Shown here: positions 15,980 through 24,849 of the stretch, piece by piece | Position numbering within the stretch: position 1 is the stretch's first letter | Layout of the letters: each line of letters begins with the position of its first letter | Origin: an uncultured Bacteroidales bacterium | GTDB lineage: Bacteria > Bacteroidota > Bacteroidia > Bacteroidales > FEN-979 | DNA length: 64,000 nt | Assembly: GCA_903837605.1 (NCBI GenBank) | Contig: CAILVF010000001.1 | Location: forward strand, 62,001-126,000 | Direction: 5' to 3' | Translations under genes and position numbers: made by a program | The notes under the pieces: generated by a model | The model's input: the letters and a program-made list of their open reading frames with translations, nothing else | The model's database searches: none | Told to the model about the DNA's origin: nothing

Positions 15980-17170
15980 ATGCCGGAACGATTCTCCCTG
16001 TCACGAAATCTAAGCTGCCTCTATCTTGTCAAGGTCGCAAAATGGATGAACCTTGTCATGCCTATCATCGTCCTCTTTTACAAGTCGAATGGGATGAGCA
16101 TGCAGGATATCTTCACACTGCAGGCTGTATATTCCTTTACCCTGATGATGCTCGAAATACCTACCGGGTATTTTGCCGATCTTGCCGGCCGCCGCACCAG
16201 TATCCTTGCAGGTTCTGTCTTTGGTTTCGGGGGGTATCTGATTTACAGCGTTTCATCAGGGTTTTGGGAGTTTGTAATTGCAGAGACCATACTGGGGGTC
16301 GGTATGAGCCTCGTTTCAGGAGCCGATTCGGCTATGTTATATGACTCCCTGATGAGTGCGAAAAAAACAGATAAATATACCCGGTATGAAGGGAGGATCA
16401 GTTCAATAGGGAATTTTGCCGAAGCTGCAGCCGGGATAATAGGGGGGCTCCTGGCTGTTTCCTCCCTCCGCACACCATATTATTTTCAGGCAGCAGTAGC
16501 TTTCATAGCAATCCCTGCGGCATTGTTCTTAAGGGAACCACCCGTTCACGGACATATCCGCAAACCTGGCTTCAGGGATGTGTATAAAATAGTGGTCAAG
16601 GTTCTGCACGGGGATAAAAGACTGACCTGGAATACGCTTTTCTCGGCGGTGACAGGGGCTTCAACCCTTACTATGGCATGGTTTGCACAGCCGTATTTCA
16701 GCAAGGTAGGCCTTCCGGTTTCCTCATTCGGGATCGCCTGGGCCATCCTTAACCTCAGTGTCGGAATTACTGCAATCTTTGCCTGGAAGATTGAAGCCGG
16801 TCTTGGTCCTCCCCGAACGGTTATACTGTTTACAGCCCTGCTCTTCCTCTCGTATACAGGCCTTGCTTTAACGAATTCCTACGCAGGCATGATCTTCCTG
16901 CTGGTTTTTTATCTTGCCCGGGGGCTGGCCACCGTCACGCTCAGGAATTACATCAATGTTATTACAACTTCCGATATAAGGGCAACCGTGTTATCGGTCA
17001 GGAATTTCATTATCAGGCTGATCTTTGTGCTTACCGGACCGTTTTTTGGATGGGTTACCGACCATTACAGCCTTAAAGCTGCAATTTTATCAGCAGGAAT
17101 GATCTTCGGCGTCTGTGGCGTCATTACGATGTACTTCTTTATTCATTACAAGACATATAAGGCAAACTAA
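15980..17170 (+). CDS. MFS transporter
   Basis: A 396-residue inner-membrane protein with about twelve hydrophobic segments. The loop between segments 2 and 3, GYFADLAGRRTSI, is the major facilitator motif A, and the family's usual length is about 400. It most resembles the drug:H+ antiporter-like single-polypeptide transporters; the substrate cannot be deduced. There is no adjacent regulator or pathway gene. The ATG at 15980 begins a short cytoplasmic N-terminus before the first membrane helix. Confidence 0.88.
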   Translation: MPERFSLSRNLSCLYLVKVAKWMNLVMPIIVLFYKSNGMSMQDIFTLQAVYSFTLMMLEIPTGYFADLAGRRTSILAGSVFGFGGYLIYSVSSGFWEFVIAETILGVGMSLVSGADSAMLYDSLMSAKKTDKYTRYEGRISSIGNFAEAAAGIIGGLLAVSSLRTPYYFQAAVAFIAIPAALFLREPPVHGHIRKPGFRDVYKIVVKVLHGDKRLTWNTLFSAVTGASTLTMAWFAQPYFSKVGLPVSSFGIAWAILNLSVGITAIFAWKIEAGLGPPRTVILFTALLFLSYTGLALTNSYAGMIFLLVFYLARGLATVTLRNYINVITTSDIRATVLSVRNFIIRLIFVLTGPFFGWVTDHYSLKAAILSAGMIFGVCGVITMYFFIHYKTYKAN

Positions 17171-17235
17171 TCCCGAATCAGGTAACAAGTTCCCGTTTTT
17201 TACGTTTAAGGATACATCAATCTTGCAGATCAACT

Positions 17236-18057
17236 ATGGGTACAAATACCAACGAAAAAGTAATTCAGGCTGTTTTCAGTTTTCTTGAAGCAGTTAACGG
17301 CAAAAAGGATGTTATAGCAAATTCGGAACTGATAAGGGGGATGATTGATGAATTGATGAAGGCGGATGACAATACGGCGGAAGCAATCACCCTGCCCTGG
17401 TCAAGGCTTGATCATGACCTCAGGTCGCCTATGAACGGCATACTTGGGTTTACCGAAATACTTCTTGATGAGATTACCGACCCTGACCTTAAATGGAAGG
17501 CTGAACAGATCAGGGTTTCGGCTGAGAAGCTGATGCAGCTGCTCAATAAAGGCAATATATATTGCTTTAAATCGTCTTCGGGAGAAGATCTCTCAAAATC
17601 ATCCCGCCCGGAAATACCTGTTGAGAAAAGAATTGTACCTGCCCATATCCCGGAAAAGCAAAAAGCCAAATCCGCAGGTAAAAAACTTCCAAACGTTTTG
17701 ATAGTTGAAGATAATATGGTTAACAGCAACCTCCTTCAGCAATATATCAAAAAATACTGCCACCTGTTCTTTTCGCAAACGGGAACAGCTGCTGTAGAGG
17801 TCGCAAAAAGGGAGAAGCTGGATGCGATATTCATGGATATAAATCTCGGCAAGGGAATGGACGGAACCCAGGCCATGCTTGAGATAAGGAAGCAGGCAGG
17901 AAATGAAAACCTTCCTGTAATAGCAGTTACAGGATTCGCAGCAAGGGAGGACAGGGAGAAATTTCTGGAAGCCGGATTTGACGAATTCATTGCCAAACCC
18001 TTTGAGCGAAAGGATGTCGTGAGTGTCATCGAAGCCCTGTTTAAGCAGGAAGACTGA
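17236..18057 (+). CDS. HisKA-REC two-component protein lacking an ATPase domain
   Basis: A 273-residue cytosolic signalling protein. Residues 50-105 form a histidine-kinase dimerisation domain with His60 in LDHDLRSPMNG. After a proline- and lysine-rich linker (110-150), residues 153-270 form a receiver domain with acidic pocket VEDN, phosphoacceptor Asp201 in FMDINLG, and the later T and K of the usual TGFA and AKPF motifs. No HATPase_c domain (N, G1, G2 boxes) is present between or after them, so it cannot phosphorylate itself. It may accept phosphate from another kinase in a relay. The two hybrid kinases at 54215-56963 are possible partners but are not linked. Confidence 0.85.
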   Translation: MGTNTNEKVIQAVFSFLEAVNGKKDVIANSELIRGMIDELMKADDNTAEAITLPWSRLDHDLRSPMNGILGFTEILLDEITDPDLKWKAEQIRVSAEKLMQLLNKGNIYCFKSSSGEDLSKSSRPEIPVEKRIVPAHIPEKQKAKSAGKKLPNVLIVEDNMVNSNLLQQYIKKYCHLFFSQTGTAAVEVAKREKLDAIFMDINLGKGMDGTQAMLEIRKQAGNENLPVIAVTGFAAREDREKFLEAGFDEFIAKPFERKDVVSVIEALFKQED

Positions 18058-18088
18058 GACGCAAGCTGAAATAACCCGAATTTTTTCC

Positions 18089-18096
18089 TATTTTTG
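18089..18096 (+). promoter_or_regulatory. -7 promoter box of tRNA-Ser(CGA)
   Basis: TATTTTTG followed by C matches the TAnnTTTG consensus, 15 bases before the mature tRNA. No clear TTG at -33. Confidence 0.5.
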
Positions 18097-18111
18097 CAGC
18101 CTCATTTTACC

Positions 18112-18202
18112 GGAGAGATGCCAGAGCGGTCGAATGGGGCGGTCTCGAAAACCGTTGACCCTCGTAAGGGGGTCCCAGGGTTCGAATCCCTGTCTCTCCG
18201 CA
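18112..18202 (+). tRNA. tRNA-Ser (anticodon CGA)
   Basis: Acceptor GGAGAGA (18112-18118) pairs with TCTCTCC (18193-18199), and the discriminator is G18200. The anticodon arm GCGGT-CTCGAAA-ACCGT gives CGA. The long variable arm (CCCTCGTAAGGGGG region) is typical of tRNA-Ser. Its 3' end differs by one base from the 14-bp att core found in tRNA-Ser(TGA). CCA is not fully encoded. Confidence 0.97.
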
Positions 18203-18210
18203 ACATTCAT

Positions 18211-18241
18211 ATAAGCCGCTTGATTGCGGCTTATTATTTTT
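18211..18241 (+). terminator. terminator of tRNA-Ser(CGA)
   Basis: ATAAGCCGC (18211-18219) and GCGGCTTAT (18226-18234) form a perfect 9-bp stem with a six-base loop, followed by a T-rich tract. It ends 5 bp before the photolyase start. Confidence 0.8.
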
Positions 18242-18246
18242 AGTAT

Positions 18247-19614
18247 ATGACAGTGCAGGAAAGGATTCACCGCTATAATGCTATCCCGACAGGCCCGGGG
18301 CCTGTAATCTTCTGGATGCAAAGGGACCAGAGAGTTAAGGACAACCGGGCTCTCGTTTATGCACAGGAAAAAGCCATTGAGATCCGTCAGCCACTCCTTG
18401 TTGCCTTTTGCCTCCTTCCGGACTTCCTCGGTTCAACCGGCCTGCAATTTCAATTCATGCTTAAAGGCTTGAATGAAGTTTCCGCCAGCCTGGGGAAAAA
18501 GAATATCAGCATGCTGATACTTAAAGGCGAGCCCGGCCAAATCATTCCTGAACTGGTCAGCAGACTGGATGCCGGATTGCTTGTGAGCGATTTCAATCCC
18601 TTACGGATTGTTCAGGACTGGAAAATGACCATAGTGAAACAGGTTGGCACTGCCTTTCATGAAGTGGATGCACACAATATCATCCCCGCGAGGTTCATCT
18701 CACAAAAGGTTGAATTCAGTGCATATACACTAAGGCGTAAAATTGAAAAAACCCTTGGCTCTTTTCTTCAGGAAGAGATCCCTCAACTTATAGTTCATCC
18801 TTATACACAGCCAGAGGCATGGCTCAATAATGATGCATTTCATGCTTTAATATTCAAGCCTGAAAGCGATTGTCCTGTTCCACAGTTTGCACAGGATATC
18901 AGCTGGGTTAAACCCGGTGAGGAAGCGGCATTTGAAGCGATGGAACAATTCATTTCCTGTAGACTTGATAGCTACGGCATTCTCAGGAATGACCCGAATG
19001 AAACAGGTCAATCGGGACTGTCGCCATATCTCCATTTCGGGCAGCTTTCTGCCGAGCGCATTGCTCTTGAGGCAAAAAAATCAAATGCTGCGGCAGGATC
19101 TAAAAAAGCCTTTCTCGAAGAACTTATTGTAAGAAGGGAACTGGCCGATAATTTTTGCCTTTACAATCCCTGGTATGATTCATTTGAAGGATTCCATTCC
19201 TGGGCAAAAGCCACCCTGAACAAGCACAGGGGAGACACCAGGGAATTTCTATATGATCTGCCTGCCTTCGAGTTGGCTGAAACCCATGACCCATTATGGA
19301 ATGCTGCCCAGAAAGAAATGCTTATTACAGGGAAAATGCATGGGTTTATGAGGATGTACTGGGCGAAAAAAATACTTGAGTGGACCGGTTCGCCAGAAGA
19401 AGCCATGACTGTAGCTGTTTACCTGAATGATAAATATGAGCTTGATGGCCGGGATCCGAATGGCTATGCCGGAATTGCATGGTCCATCGGCGGGGTTCAT
19501 GACCGTCCCTGGGGGGAGCGTAAGGTCTTTGGAATGATAAGGTATATGAATTTCCAGGGTTGCCGAAGGAAATTTGACATCAAGAGGTATATCAATTCAT
19601 GGTTAAAGGTGTAA
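18247..19614 (+). CDS. class II deoxyribodipyrimidine photolyase
   Basis: A 455-residue FAD-dependent enzyme that repairs UV-induced cyclobutane pyrimidine dimers using light. It has an N-terminal alpha/beta photolyase domain (about 25-200, with VIFWMQRDQRVKDN) and a C-terminal helical FAD-binding domain with SPYLHFGQ, EELIVRRELADNF, HGFMRMYWAKKILEW and the late DGRDPNGYAGIAW motif. These are characteristic of the class II (Phr2) branch rather than the common bacterial class I enzymes. Length is as expected. It starts directly after the tRNA-Ser(CGA) terminator and is monocistronic as far as can be seen. Confidence 0.93.
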   Translation: MTVQERIHRYNAIPTGPGPVIFWMQRDQRVKDNRALVYAQEKAIEIRQPLLVAFCLLPDFLGSTGLQFQFMLKGLNEVSASLGKKNISMLILKGEPGQIIPELVSRLDAGLLVSDFNPLRIVQDWKMTIVKQVGTAFHEVDAHNIIPARFISQKVEFSAYTLRRKIEKTLGSFLQEEIPQLIVHPYTQPEAWLNNDAFHALIFKPESDCPVPQFAQDISWVKPGEEAAFEAMEQFISCRLDSYGILRNDPNETGQSGLSPYLHFGQLSAERIALEAKKSNAAAGSKKAFLEELIVRRELADNFCLYNPWYDSFEGFHSWAKATLNKHRGDTREFLYDLPAFELAETHDPLWNAAQKEMLITGKMHGFMRMYWAKKILEWTGSPEEAMTVAVYLNDKYELDGRDPNGYAGIAWSIGGVHDRPWGERKVFGMIRYMNFQGCRRKFDIKRYINSWLKV

Positions 19615-19706
19615 GATAAAGGTATTGGCTGCTTTGCCCCGAACCTGAAATCAAATGAGGAAGCATTGCAGGTCAACCTTTATATAGAGGTTATAAAGAT
19701 TTTCCT

Positions 19707-19714
19707 TAACTTTG
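19707..19714 (+). promoter_or_regulatory. -7 promoter box of the cytochrome cassette
   Basis: TAACTTTG followed by C matches TAnnTTTG, about 75 bases before the first lipoprotein gene at 19788. Confidence 0.5.
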
Positions 19715-19787
19715 CCCGTTTTTCAGGGTATCAATACCATATCCTGAACCATCTGCGTTAATATCCAAGTTCCTAATCCACCTCAAA

Positions 19788-20474
19788 ATGAAATTTTTAT
19801 TGCCTAAGGTATTACTTGCATTTTTGGTAATATCAATAAGTTCCTGCCATCATAATGCTGACCTTTCCATTGCACCCCCGAGGCCTCCCGCTCCCGGACC
19901 GGAGTTTAAATGTTCACATGACACAATTTATTTCCGGAATTCGGTGCTGCCGGTCATCATCTCAGGTTGTGCCAAAACTGGCTGCCATGATGAATCATCA
20001 CATAAGGCCGATCATATCCTTGACAATTACGCCGGGATCATGTCGCTGGTTACACCTTTTGATCCCCAGAGCAGTAAACTTTATACGGTTCTGTTCAGCA
20101 ACTCTCAGAAAAGGATGCCTCCGGGTACTCCTTTCGTAATGGACCAGAAGAGTATTATATACTGGTGGATAGCACAGGGCGCTTATAATAATAAATGCGA
20201 TTCGGCAGGCTGTGATTCTACGAATGTAACGTATACTTCATCGATATATCCTATCACCCAGGCCTGGTGCGTTGGTTGCCACGGAGGTTCCAAACCGGCA
20301 AACAGTCTTTCACTTGAAACGTATGACGAGGTTGTGGCCTGTGCCAACAGCGACAGGCTGATGGGCGCCCTGCGTCATGATGCGGGGTTTTACCCAATGC
20401 CGAAAGGAGGGGAAATGCTGTCTCCCTGTGAAATTAATTTGTTTCAGAAATGGATCAATATTGGTAAACCATAA
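19788..20474 (+). CDS. two-domain c-type cytochrome lipoprotein
   Basis: A 228-residue exported protein with a lipoprotein signal (SISSC, Cys at about 20). It contains two cytochrome c-like halves. The first has CAKTGCH, a CX4CH haem site, and a candidate Met ligand in KRMPPG. The second has the canonical CVGCH and a candidate Met ligand in YPMPKGG. It is probably anchored in the periplasmic face of a membrane and passes electrons. It is the first gene of a run of five, followed 20 bp later by a one-haem relative. Confidence 0.82.
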   Translation: MKFLLPKVLLAFLVISISSCHHNADLSIAPPRPPAPGPEFKCSHDTIYFRNSVLPVIISGCAKTGCHDESSHKADHILDNYAGIMSLVTPFDPQSSKLYTVLFSNSQKRMPPGTPFVMDQKSIIYWWIAQGAYNNKCDSAGCDSTNVTYTSSIYPITQAWCVGCHGGSKPANSLSLETYDEVVACANSDRLMGALRHDAGFYPMPKGGEMLSPCEINLFQKWINIGKP

Positions 20475-20494
20475 TCAAACATAACCATCGTAAA

Positions 20495-20872
20495 ATGAAA
20501 AAAATAATTAATGGCATATTCATATTGTCAGCCTTCCTTTTGTTATTAAGCTCTTGCTATAATGACAATGAATATGACCTGTACCCCTTTTCGGCTGCAC
20601 AATGCGACAGTACCAATGTGTCATATTCAAAGACCATTGTCCCCATCATGGTGGCGAATTGCAATATCTGCCACTCAACTTCAAGTCCTTCGGGCAATGT
20701 GATCACCGAAACATGGTCAGGGTTGAGCCTTGTCGCAAACAATGGTAAACTATGGGGTGGTGTTAACTGGGAACCCGGTTTTGTAACCATGCCTAATCTG
20801 GGGTCTAAGTTATCAGCCTGTGACCTTGGTAAAATTAAAAACTGGATAAACCAGGGAGCCCCAAACAATTAA
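20495..20872 (+). CDS. mono-haem cytochrome c-like lipoprotein
   Basis: A 125-residue protein with a lipoprotein signal peptide (LLLLSSC, Cys near 21) and one c-type haem motif CNICH, with TMPNLG as the probable distal Met region. It is homologous to the second half of the upstream protein, sharing the C-terminal pattern in which a Cys, a helix and a W-I motif end the domain. It is probably a periplasmic electron carrier working with the upstream protein. Confidence 0.82.
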   Translation: MKKIINGIFILSAFLLLLSSCYNDNEYDLYPFSAAQCDSTNVSYSKTIVPIMVANCNICHSTSSPSGNVITETWSGLSLVANNGKLWGGVNWEPGFVTMPNLGSKLSACDLGKIKNWINQGAPNN

Positions 20873-20882
20873 ACCTGCAGCC

Positions 20883-21785
20883 ATGAAAAATATTTTTTAT
20901 TCTTTCTTTTCACTTTTCCTGGCACTTCTTGCATATACTGCAAACGCCCAGGACGATATGACCGCCCTTCTGAATAAGGACTCGAAACCGGTGATCGACT
21001 ATACCTCTGCGACTTTTAAAGCTACCAGGGTAATCGTGGGCCAGTCATGTGAGAATCCTCCAACCGGAAACCTCATCTTCATGTTTTCTCACCATTTCGG
21101 TGCGCTTAATACGGGATATGAAAACCTCTACGGTCTGAAACAGGCCCAGGTCAGGTTAGGCCTGGAATATGGTGCACTCGACTGGTTCGGTTTCGGGGTT
21201 GGACTGAACACCCTGCAGAATACCTGGGACGGTTTCCTGAAATTCAAAGTCCTCAGGCAAAGTAAAGGAGGCAGGGTGATGCCTTTTACACTGACAATTT
21301 TCGGGAGCACGTCAATATATACTACGAAATGGACAGATCCGAACCGGAAGAACTATTTCTCATCCAGGATATCATATGCTTCTCAGGTCATCCTCGCGAG
21401 AAAATTCGGACAGCGGTTTTCTTTGCAGATTGCACCTACATATGTACATGTAAATCTTGTGCCTACACCCGACGATCACAACAATGTTTTTTCGCTCGGA
21501 GCAGGAGCCCGCTTCAAGATCAGCCAGCGTGTTGCTATTAATGCCGAATATTATTACCTCTTCCCCGGGCAAATCAAATCGACTCCCGCTACCAGCGCAC
21601 TATCGGTCGGAGTTGACATAGAAACCGGGGGGCATGTTTTTCAGATATTCCTCACCAACGCAAATGGCGAAAACATGGAAAGCATAGTTACCCAGACAAC
21701 AGGTAAATGGCAGAACGGGGATATTTTCCTTGGGTTCAATATTTCCAGGATATTCACGGTTGTCAAACCAAAACAATTCAGGTAA
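20883..21785 (+). CDS. DUF5777 family beta-barrel protein
   Basis: A 300-residue protein with a signal peptide (1-22, ending NAQDD). The pattern of a conserved MFSHHFG motif, alternating polar and hydrophobic strands and a C-terminal strand fits the DUF5777 family of Bacteroidota beta-barrel-like outer-membrane proteins. It starts 10 bp after the cytochrome gene, so it is almost surely cotranscribed. Its function is unknown; in this setting it may be the outer-membrane partner of the cytochrome lipoproteins. Confidence 0.8.
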   Translation: MKNIFYSFFSLFLALLAYTANAQDDMTALLNKDSKPVIDYTSATFKATRVIVGQSCENPPTGNLIFMFSHHFGALNTGYENLYGLKQAQVRLGLEYGALDWFGFGVGLNTLQNTWDGFLKFKVLRQSKGGRVMPFTLTIFGSTSIYTTKWTDPNRKNYFSSRISYASQVILARKFGQRFSLQIAPTYVHVNLVPTPDDHNNVFSLGAGARFKISQRVAINAEYYYLFPGQIKSTPATSALSVGVDIETGGHVFQIFLTNANGENMESIVTQTTGKWQNGDIFLGFNISRIFTVVKPKQFR

Positions 21786-21856
21786 CAGGATAATTTCACA
21801 ACTCCATTTTCCGTTGAAACTTAGTGTTATTCAAATCGAACTTAAATCAGATCTGT

Positions 21857-22291
21857 ATGAAAACCTGGCTTAAAGTAGTTTCAGTGCTGGTTTTAATAGG
21901 TGTTATTGCTGCATTCCTTGCGTTTTATTTCCTCTATAACAAACCGCATCCGGATTACGAAAATATTGAAGCTGCTTATTCCCTTGCGGCTTCCGATCTG
22001 TACAAGGAATACACTGCCGATAAAACAATAGCCGGAAATAAATACAACGGAAAGGTTGTAGAAGTGGCTGGCAGGCTCTCAAAAGTAGAAGTTTCCGATT
22101 CACTTACGATCTGTGTGTTTTCATTCAATAAGGGAATGTTCGGGGATGAAGGCCTGCGCTGCACCATGCTGCCGTCTTATGCCGGGAAGGTAAAAAAACT
22201 CCTTCCGGATGCAGAAGTCAAACTAAAAGGGTACTGTACAGGGTTTAGCGATACCGATGTGATCCTTGATAAATGTTCCATTGTTAAATAA
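21857..22291 (+). CDS. OB-fold (tRNA_anti-like) membrane-anchored protein
   Basis: A 144-residue protein starting MKTWLKVVSVLVLIGVIAA, a single N-terminal membrane anchor or uncleaved signal. The rest (about 35-144) fits the tRNA_anti-like OB-fold family: GKVVEVAGRLSKVE begins the barrel, and the end VKLKGYCTGFSDTDVIL closes it. The ATG at 21857 is preferred over an upstream GTG. Despite the name, these exported OB folds are not known to bind tRNA. It sits between DUF5777 and YceI in the same cassette. Confidence 0.78.
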   Translation: MKTWLKVVSVLVLIGVIAAFLAFYFLYNKPHPDYENIEAAYSLAASDLYKEYTADKTIAGNKYNGKVVEVAGRLSKVEVSDSLTICVFSFNKGMFGDEGLRCTMLPSYAGKVKKLLPDAEVKLKGYCTGFSDTDVILDKCSIVK

Positions 22292-22306
22292 TAATCCAAA
22301 AGTTGT

Positions 22307-22858
22307 ATGAAAAAACTTGTCCTGACCCTCCTGGGTCTGCTTCTTCTCTCATTTGCCGGTTATAACCAGAAATTCATTACCAAAACAGCTCACATTAAAT
22401 TCTATTCAGATAGCCCCCTGGAGAAGATTGAAGCCCACAACCGTCAGGTAAAAGCTGGGCTGGACGCCACAACCGGAGATTTTCAGTTTATTGTTTTAAT
22501 GAAATCGTTTGAATTTGCCAAGGCGCTCATGCAGGAACATTTCAATGAGAATTACGTTGAATCAGACAAGTTCCCAAATGCAACCTTTACAGGAAAAGTA
22601 ATAAATATTAAGGATGTGAATACGTCCAAAGACGGAGCTTACGAGGCTTCGGTGGAAGGCAAACTTACAATTCACGGCATCAGCCAGCAAGTTAAAGAAA
22701 AAGGCAGTTTTGAGGTAAAGGATGGAAAAATCAACGGGAAGGCAAAGTTCAGCATATTACTTTCCGATTACAATATTAAAATCCCCGGCGCTGTCACCAA
22801 CAATATTTCCAAGTCTGTTGAAATATCGGTTGAAATGATTCTTGAAAAATTAAACTAG
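22307..22858 (+). CDS. YceI family protein
   Basis: A 183-residue exported protein with an N-terminal signal peptide (about 1-21). The lipocalin-like beta-barrel family YceI is recognisable from KTAHIKFYS, HNRQVKAGLD, FPNATFTGKV and LTIHGISQQV. Members bind polyprenoid-like or other amphiphilic ligands in the periplasm. The gene is 15 bp after the OB-fold gene and 3 bp before the next gene, so the cassette may extend further. The ligand is unknown. Confidence 0.88.
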   Translation: MKKLVLTLLGLLLLSFAGYNQKFITKTAHIKFYSDSPLEKIEAHNRQVKAGLDATTGDFQFIVLMKSFEFAKALMQEHFNENYVESDKFPNATFTGKVINIKDVNTSKDGAYEASVEGKLTIHGISQQVKEKGSFEVKDGKINGKAKFSILLSDYNIKIPGAVTNNISKSVEISVEMILEKLN

Positions 22859-22861
22859 GAG

Positions 22862-24139
22862 ATGAGAATATTTCCTGTTAATGCTCAATTGATCGACCTC
22901 GTTTTACAGGATAACGAATACATGGTTTATTACTGTAATAAGCCCCTGCTGTCGCCGGCAGGAAATGAGATCAGGAGCAGTAACCAGAGGATTCTCAAAC
23001 AACTCATCCTGGAATCCTGCCTTATGAACATCATTACCGATGAGAAAGTGTGCTTGTTCTCGCTACAGTCGGTTATTGCAGATTTCCTTATTCCCGGGCG
23101 GGATCCGTTCATGGAGCAGTTTGACGAACTTTCCGCAGCTGATCCTTTCATCCAGCTCCGAAAAGGCAGCATTACAACTGGTGAGATGAGCAAAGGAAGC
23201 AGTTTACAGTCCCTTCCCGAAAAAGAACCCATCCTTTTCAATATGGTATTTTGGGGCATTAGCGGGGCCCTGGAAGGGTTTTCGCTTTTCAGCCTTGATT
23301 ACAGGGAAAAAATCCTTTCAGGGAAAAAGATCACCGATTGGAATGATTTTCTGAAAACTGTTTATTCAGAACTTCAAAATCATCAGAAAGCCATAATAAA
23401 TATGCTTTCATATGCACATAATTCGGGAGTTGTGCTGCCGATGCTGCTTGCCTGCGGATATATTAACGGAATGGAATATGTTAACGGGCTTTCTGCAATC
23501 TACCTGCGTTCAACGGAATCCGGAGCAGGTTCTCCATTTGCAGTACCCTGTATCCAAAAACAAGCTTCGGGGTTTCTTGATGATGTCCCCTCAATTCTTG
23601 AAGATGTACGCCATGCGATTGAATTTCTTATTGCCTGCAAATCATCACAGATAAAAGGTCTTGCCGGGATTATCAGCATGGGAGAGGGGCATGACATTGA
23701 ATTCAAGTCCACCCTGAGGTGGGACCTCAGGGCCGGCAAAACAAACAACCAGGTCGAAAGAGCATGTCTGAAGACTATTTCAGCTTTTCTGAACTCAAAC
23801 GGAGGTATTCTTCTGATTGGTGTCAGGGATGACGGAAGTTTGGAAGGCATAGAAAGTGACCGTTTCACCAATACCGATAAATTCCTGCTTCACCTCTGGA
23901 CTTTGATAAGGACTTCGTTTGGGACGGATGTCAGCCCCAATATACAGGCAACACTTGAGGCGGTTGAAGGTAAAACGGTTTGTTCAGTGAAGTGCAACCG
24001 TTCGGGAAGACCTGTGTTCCTGAGGCAGCCGGGGTTTGAGGAAGAATTTTACATCAGGGTAGGGCCAGGTACCATTGCACTGGCTGTAAGCGAAGCCCTG
24101 AAATACATTTCCGACCATTTCCAGGGCACAAAGAACTGA
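22862..24139 (+). CDS. AlbA_2 (Schlafen-type) domain protein
   Basis: A 425-residue, apparently cytosolic protein. The C-terminal third (about 275-400) is an AlbA_2/Schlafen-type putative nucleic-acid-binding domain: HDIEFKSTLRWDL, KTISAFLNSNGGILLIGVRDDG and a later EFYIRVG motif. The N-terminal two thirds are mostly helical and not recognised. It starts 3 bp after yceI and may be translationally coupled. Related AlbA_2 proteins are often transcription regulators or parts of defence systems, but nothing here ties it to either. Confidence 0.75.
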   Translation: MRIFPVNAQLIDLVLQDNEYMVYYCNKPLLSPAGNEIRSSNQRILKQLILESCLMNIITDEKVCLFSLQSVIADFLIPGRDPFMEQFDELSAADPFIQLRKGSITTGEMSKGSSLQSLPEKEPILFNMVFWGISGALEGFSLFSLDYREKILSGKKITDWNDFLKTVYSELQNHQKAIINMLSYAHNSGVVLPMLLACGYINGMEYVNGLSAIYLRSTESGAGSPFAVPCIQKQASGFLDDVPSILEDVRHAIEFLIACKSSQIKGLAGIISMGEGHDIEFKSTLRWDLRAGKTNNQVERACLKTISAFLNSNGGILLIGVRDDGSLEGIESDRFTNTDKFLLHLWTLIRTSFGTDVSPNIQATLEAVEGKTVCSVKCNRSGRPVFLRQPGFEEEFYIRVGPGTIALAVSEALKYISDHFQGTKN

Positions 24140-24146
24140 ACTGATT

Positions 24147-24836
24147 TTATTGTCCGCTGAAGATATTGAACAAACTCTGGGGAACACCCTGGAAATTCAG
24201 ATCCCCAAGTCCGTGAGCATGGTATGGTGCATAAGGATTAACGTCATACGGGTTCCTGTTTTGGTTCATCTGAAAGCCTGCCTGTATAAAGAAATGTTCT
24301 CCAAGTTTATACTGCACATTCACATTAAATCCCTGGGAACCCTGCCGGGAGATGGGAGAATAGGGAGAATAGCTGAGAGATTTTCCTGAAACAGGGATTT
24401 CTTTATAAAATGCACCGCTGATAGTGAGCCGGTCATTTACAAAGTATGTTCCGCTGGCAAAAACCGTAAGGCTGGTATAATTTCCACTATATGGCTGAAA
24501 AAGATCGCCTGAAAAAAGCGGGCGGGCATTGAAGTAATTGGTGTTTGCAATGGCAAGTCCACCGCTGATCAAAAATTTCTTCCCGACAGGATAACTGACC
24601 GTGGGTATTACATACTCGGTAAATCCTGAACCGTAACCTGAGGATGTGGAAAACTCCATTCCTGCGGTCACATGAAAAACGGGTTTTTTCAGCGGATATC
24701 CCGAAAGAGACTTTGATCCCTTTTTGCTTATTGTATCCTTTGATACAGCGGCAGGTGGCATGGGATTGGAAGTTACCTGGGCTTCGCAATCTGCAAGAAG
24801 GGTTATTAGAAACAACAAAACAAGGATTCGCTTCAT
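24147..24836 (-). CDS. exported beta-rich protein, unknown
   Basis: A 229-residue protein with a signal peptide (MKRILVLLFLITLLADC). The sequence LADC could be a lipobox. The mature part consists of short amphipathic strands with many Ser, Tyr and Gly residues (VTAGMEFSTSSGYG, LTVFASGTYFVNDRLTISGAF), resembling a small outer-membrane beta-barrel. The ATG at 24836 is preferred over an upstream TTG. It is convergent with the AlbA_2 gene and lies downstream of pyrI on the same strand. No family could be named. Confidence 0.7.
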   Translation of the reverse strand: MKRILVLLFLITLLADCEAQVTSNPMPPAAVSKDTISKKGSKSLSGYPLKKPVFHVTAGMEFSTSSGYGSGFTEYVIPTVSYPVGKKFLISGGLAIANTNYFNARPLFSGDLFQPYSGNYTSLTVFASGTYFVNDRLTISGAFYKEIPVSGKSLSYSPYSPISRQGSQGFNVNVQYKLGEHFFIQAGFQMNQNRNPYDVNPYAPYHAHGLGDLNFQGVPQSLFNIFSGQ

Positions 24837-24849
24837 TAAAGCCAAACGC

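Noticed and set aside
18193-18202. A third att site at tRNA-Ser(CGA)
   Set aside because: It differs by one base from the 14-bp core and has no integrase or repeat partner nearby.
19788-20872. Nitrite or sulfite reductase module
   Set aside because: Haem sites are single or double and no catalytic subunit is present.
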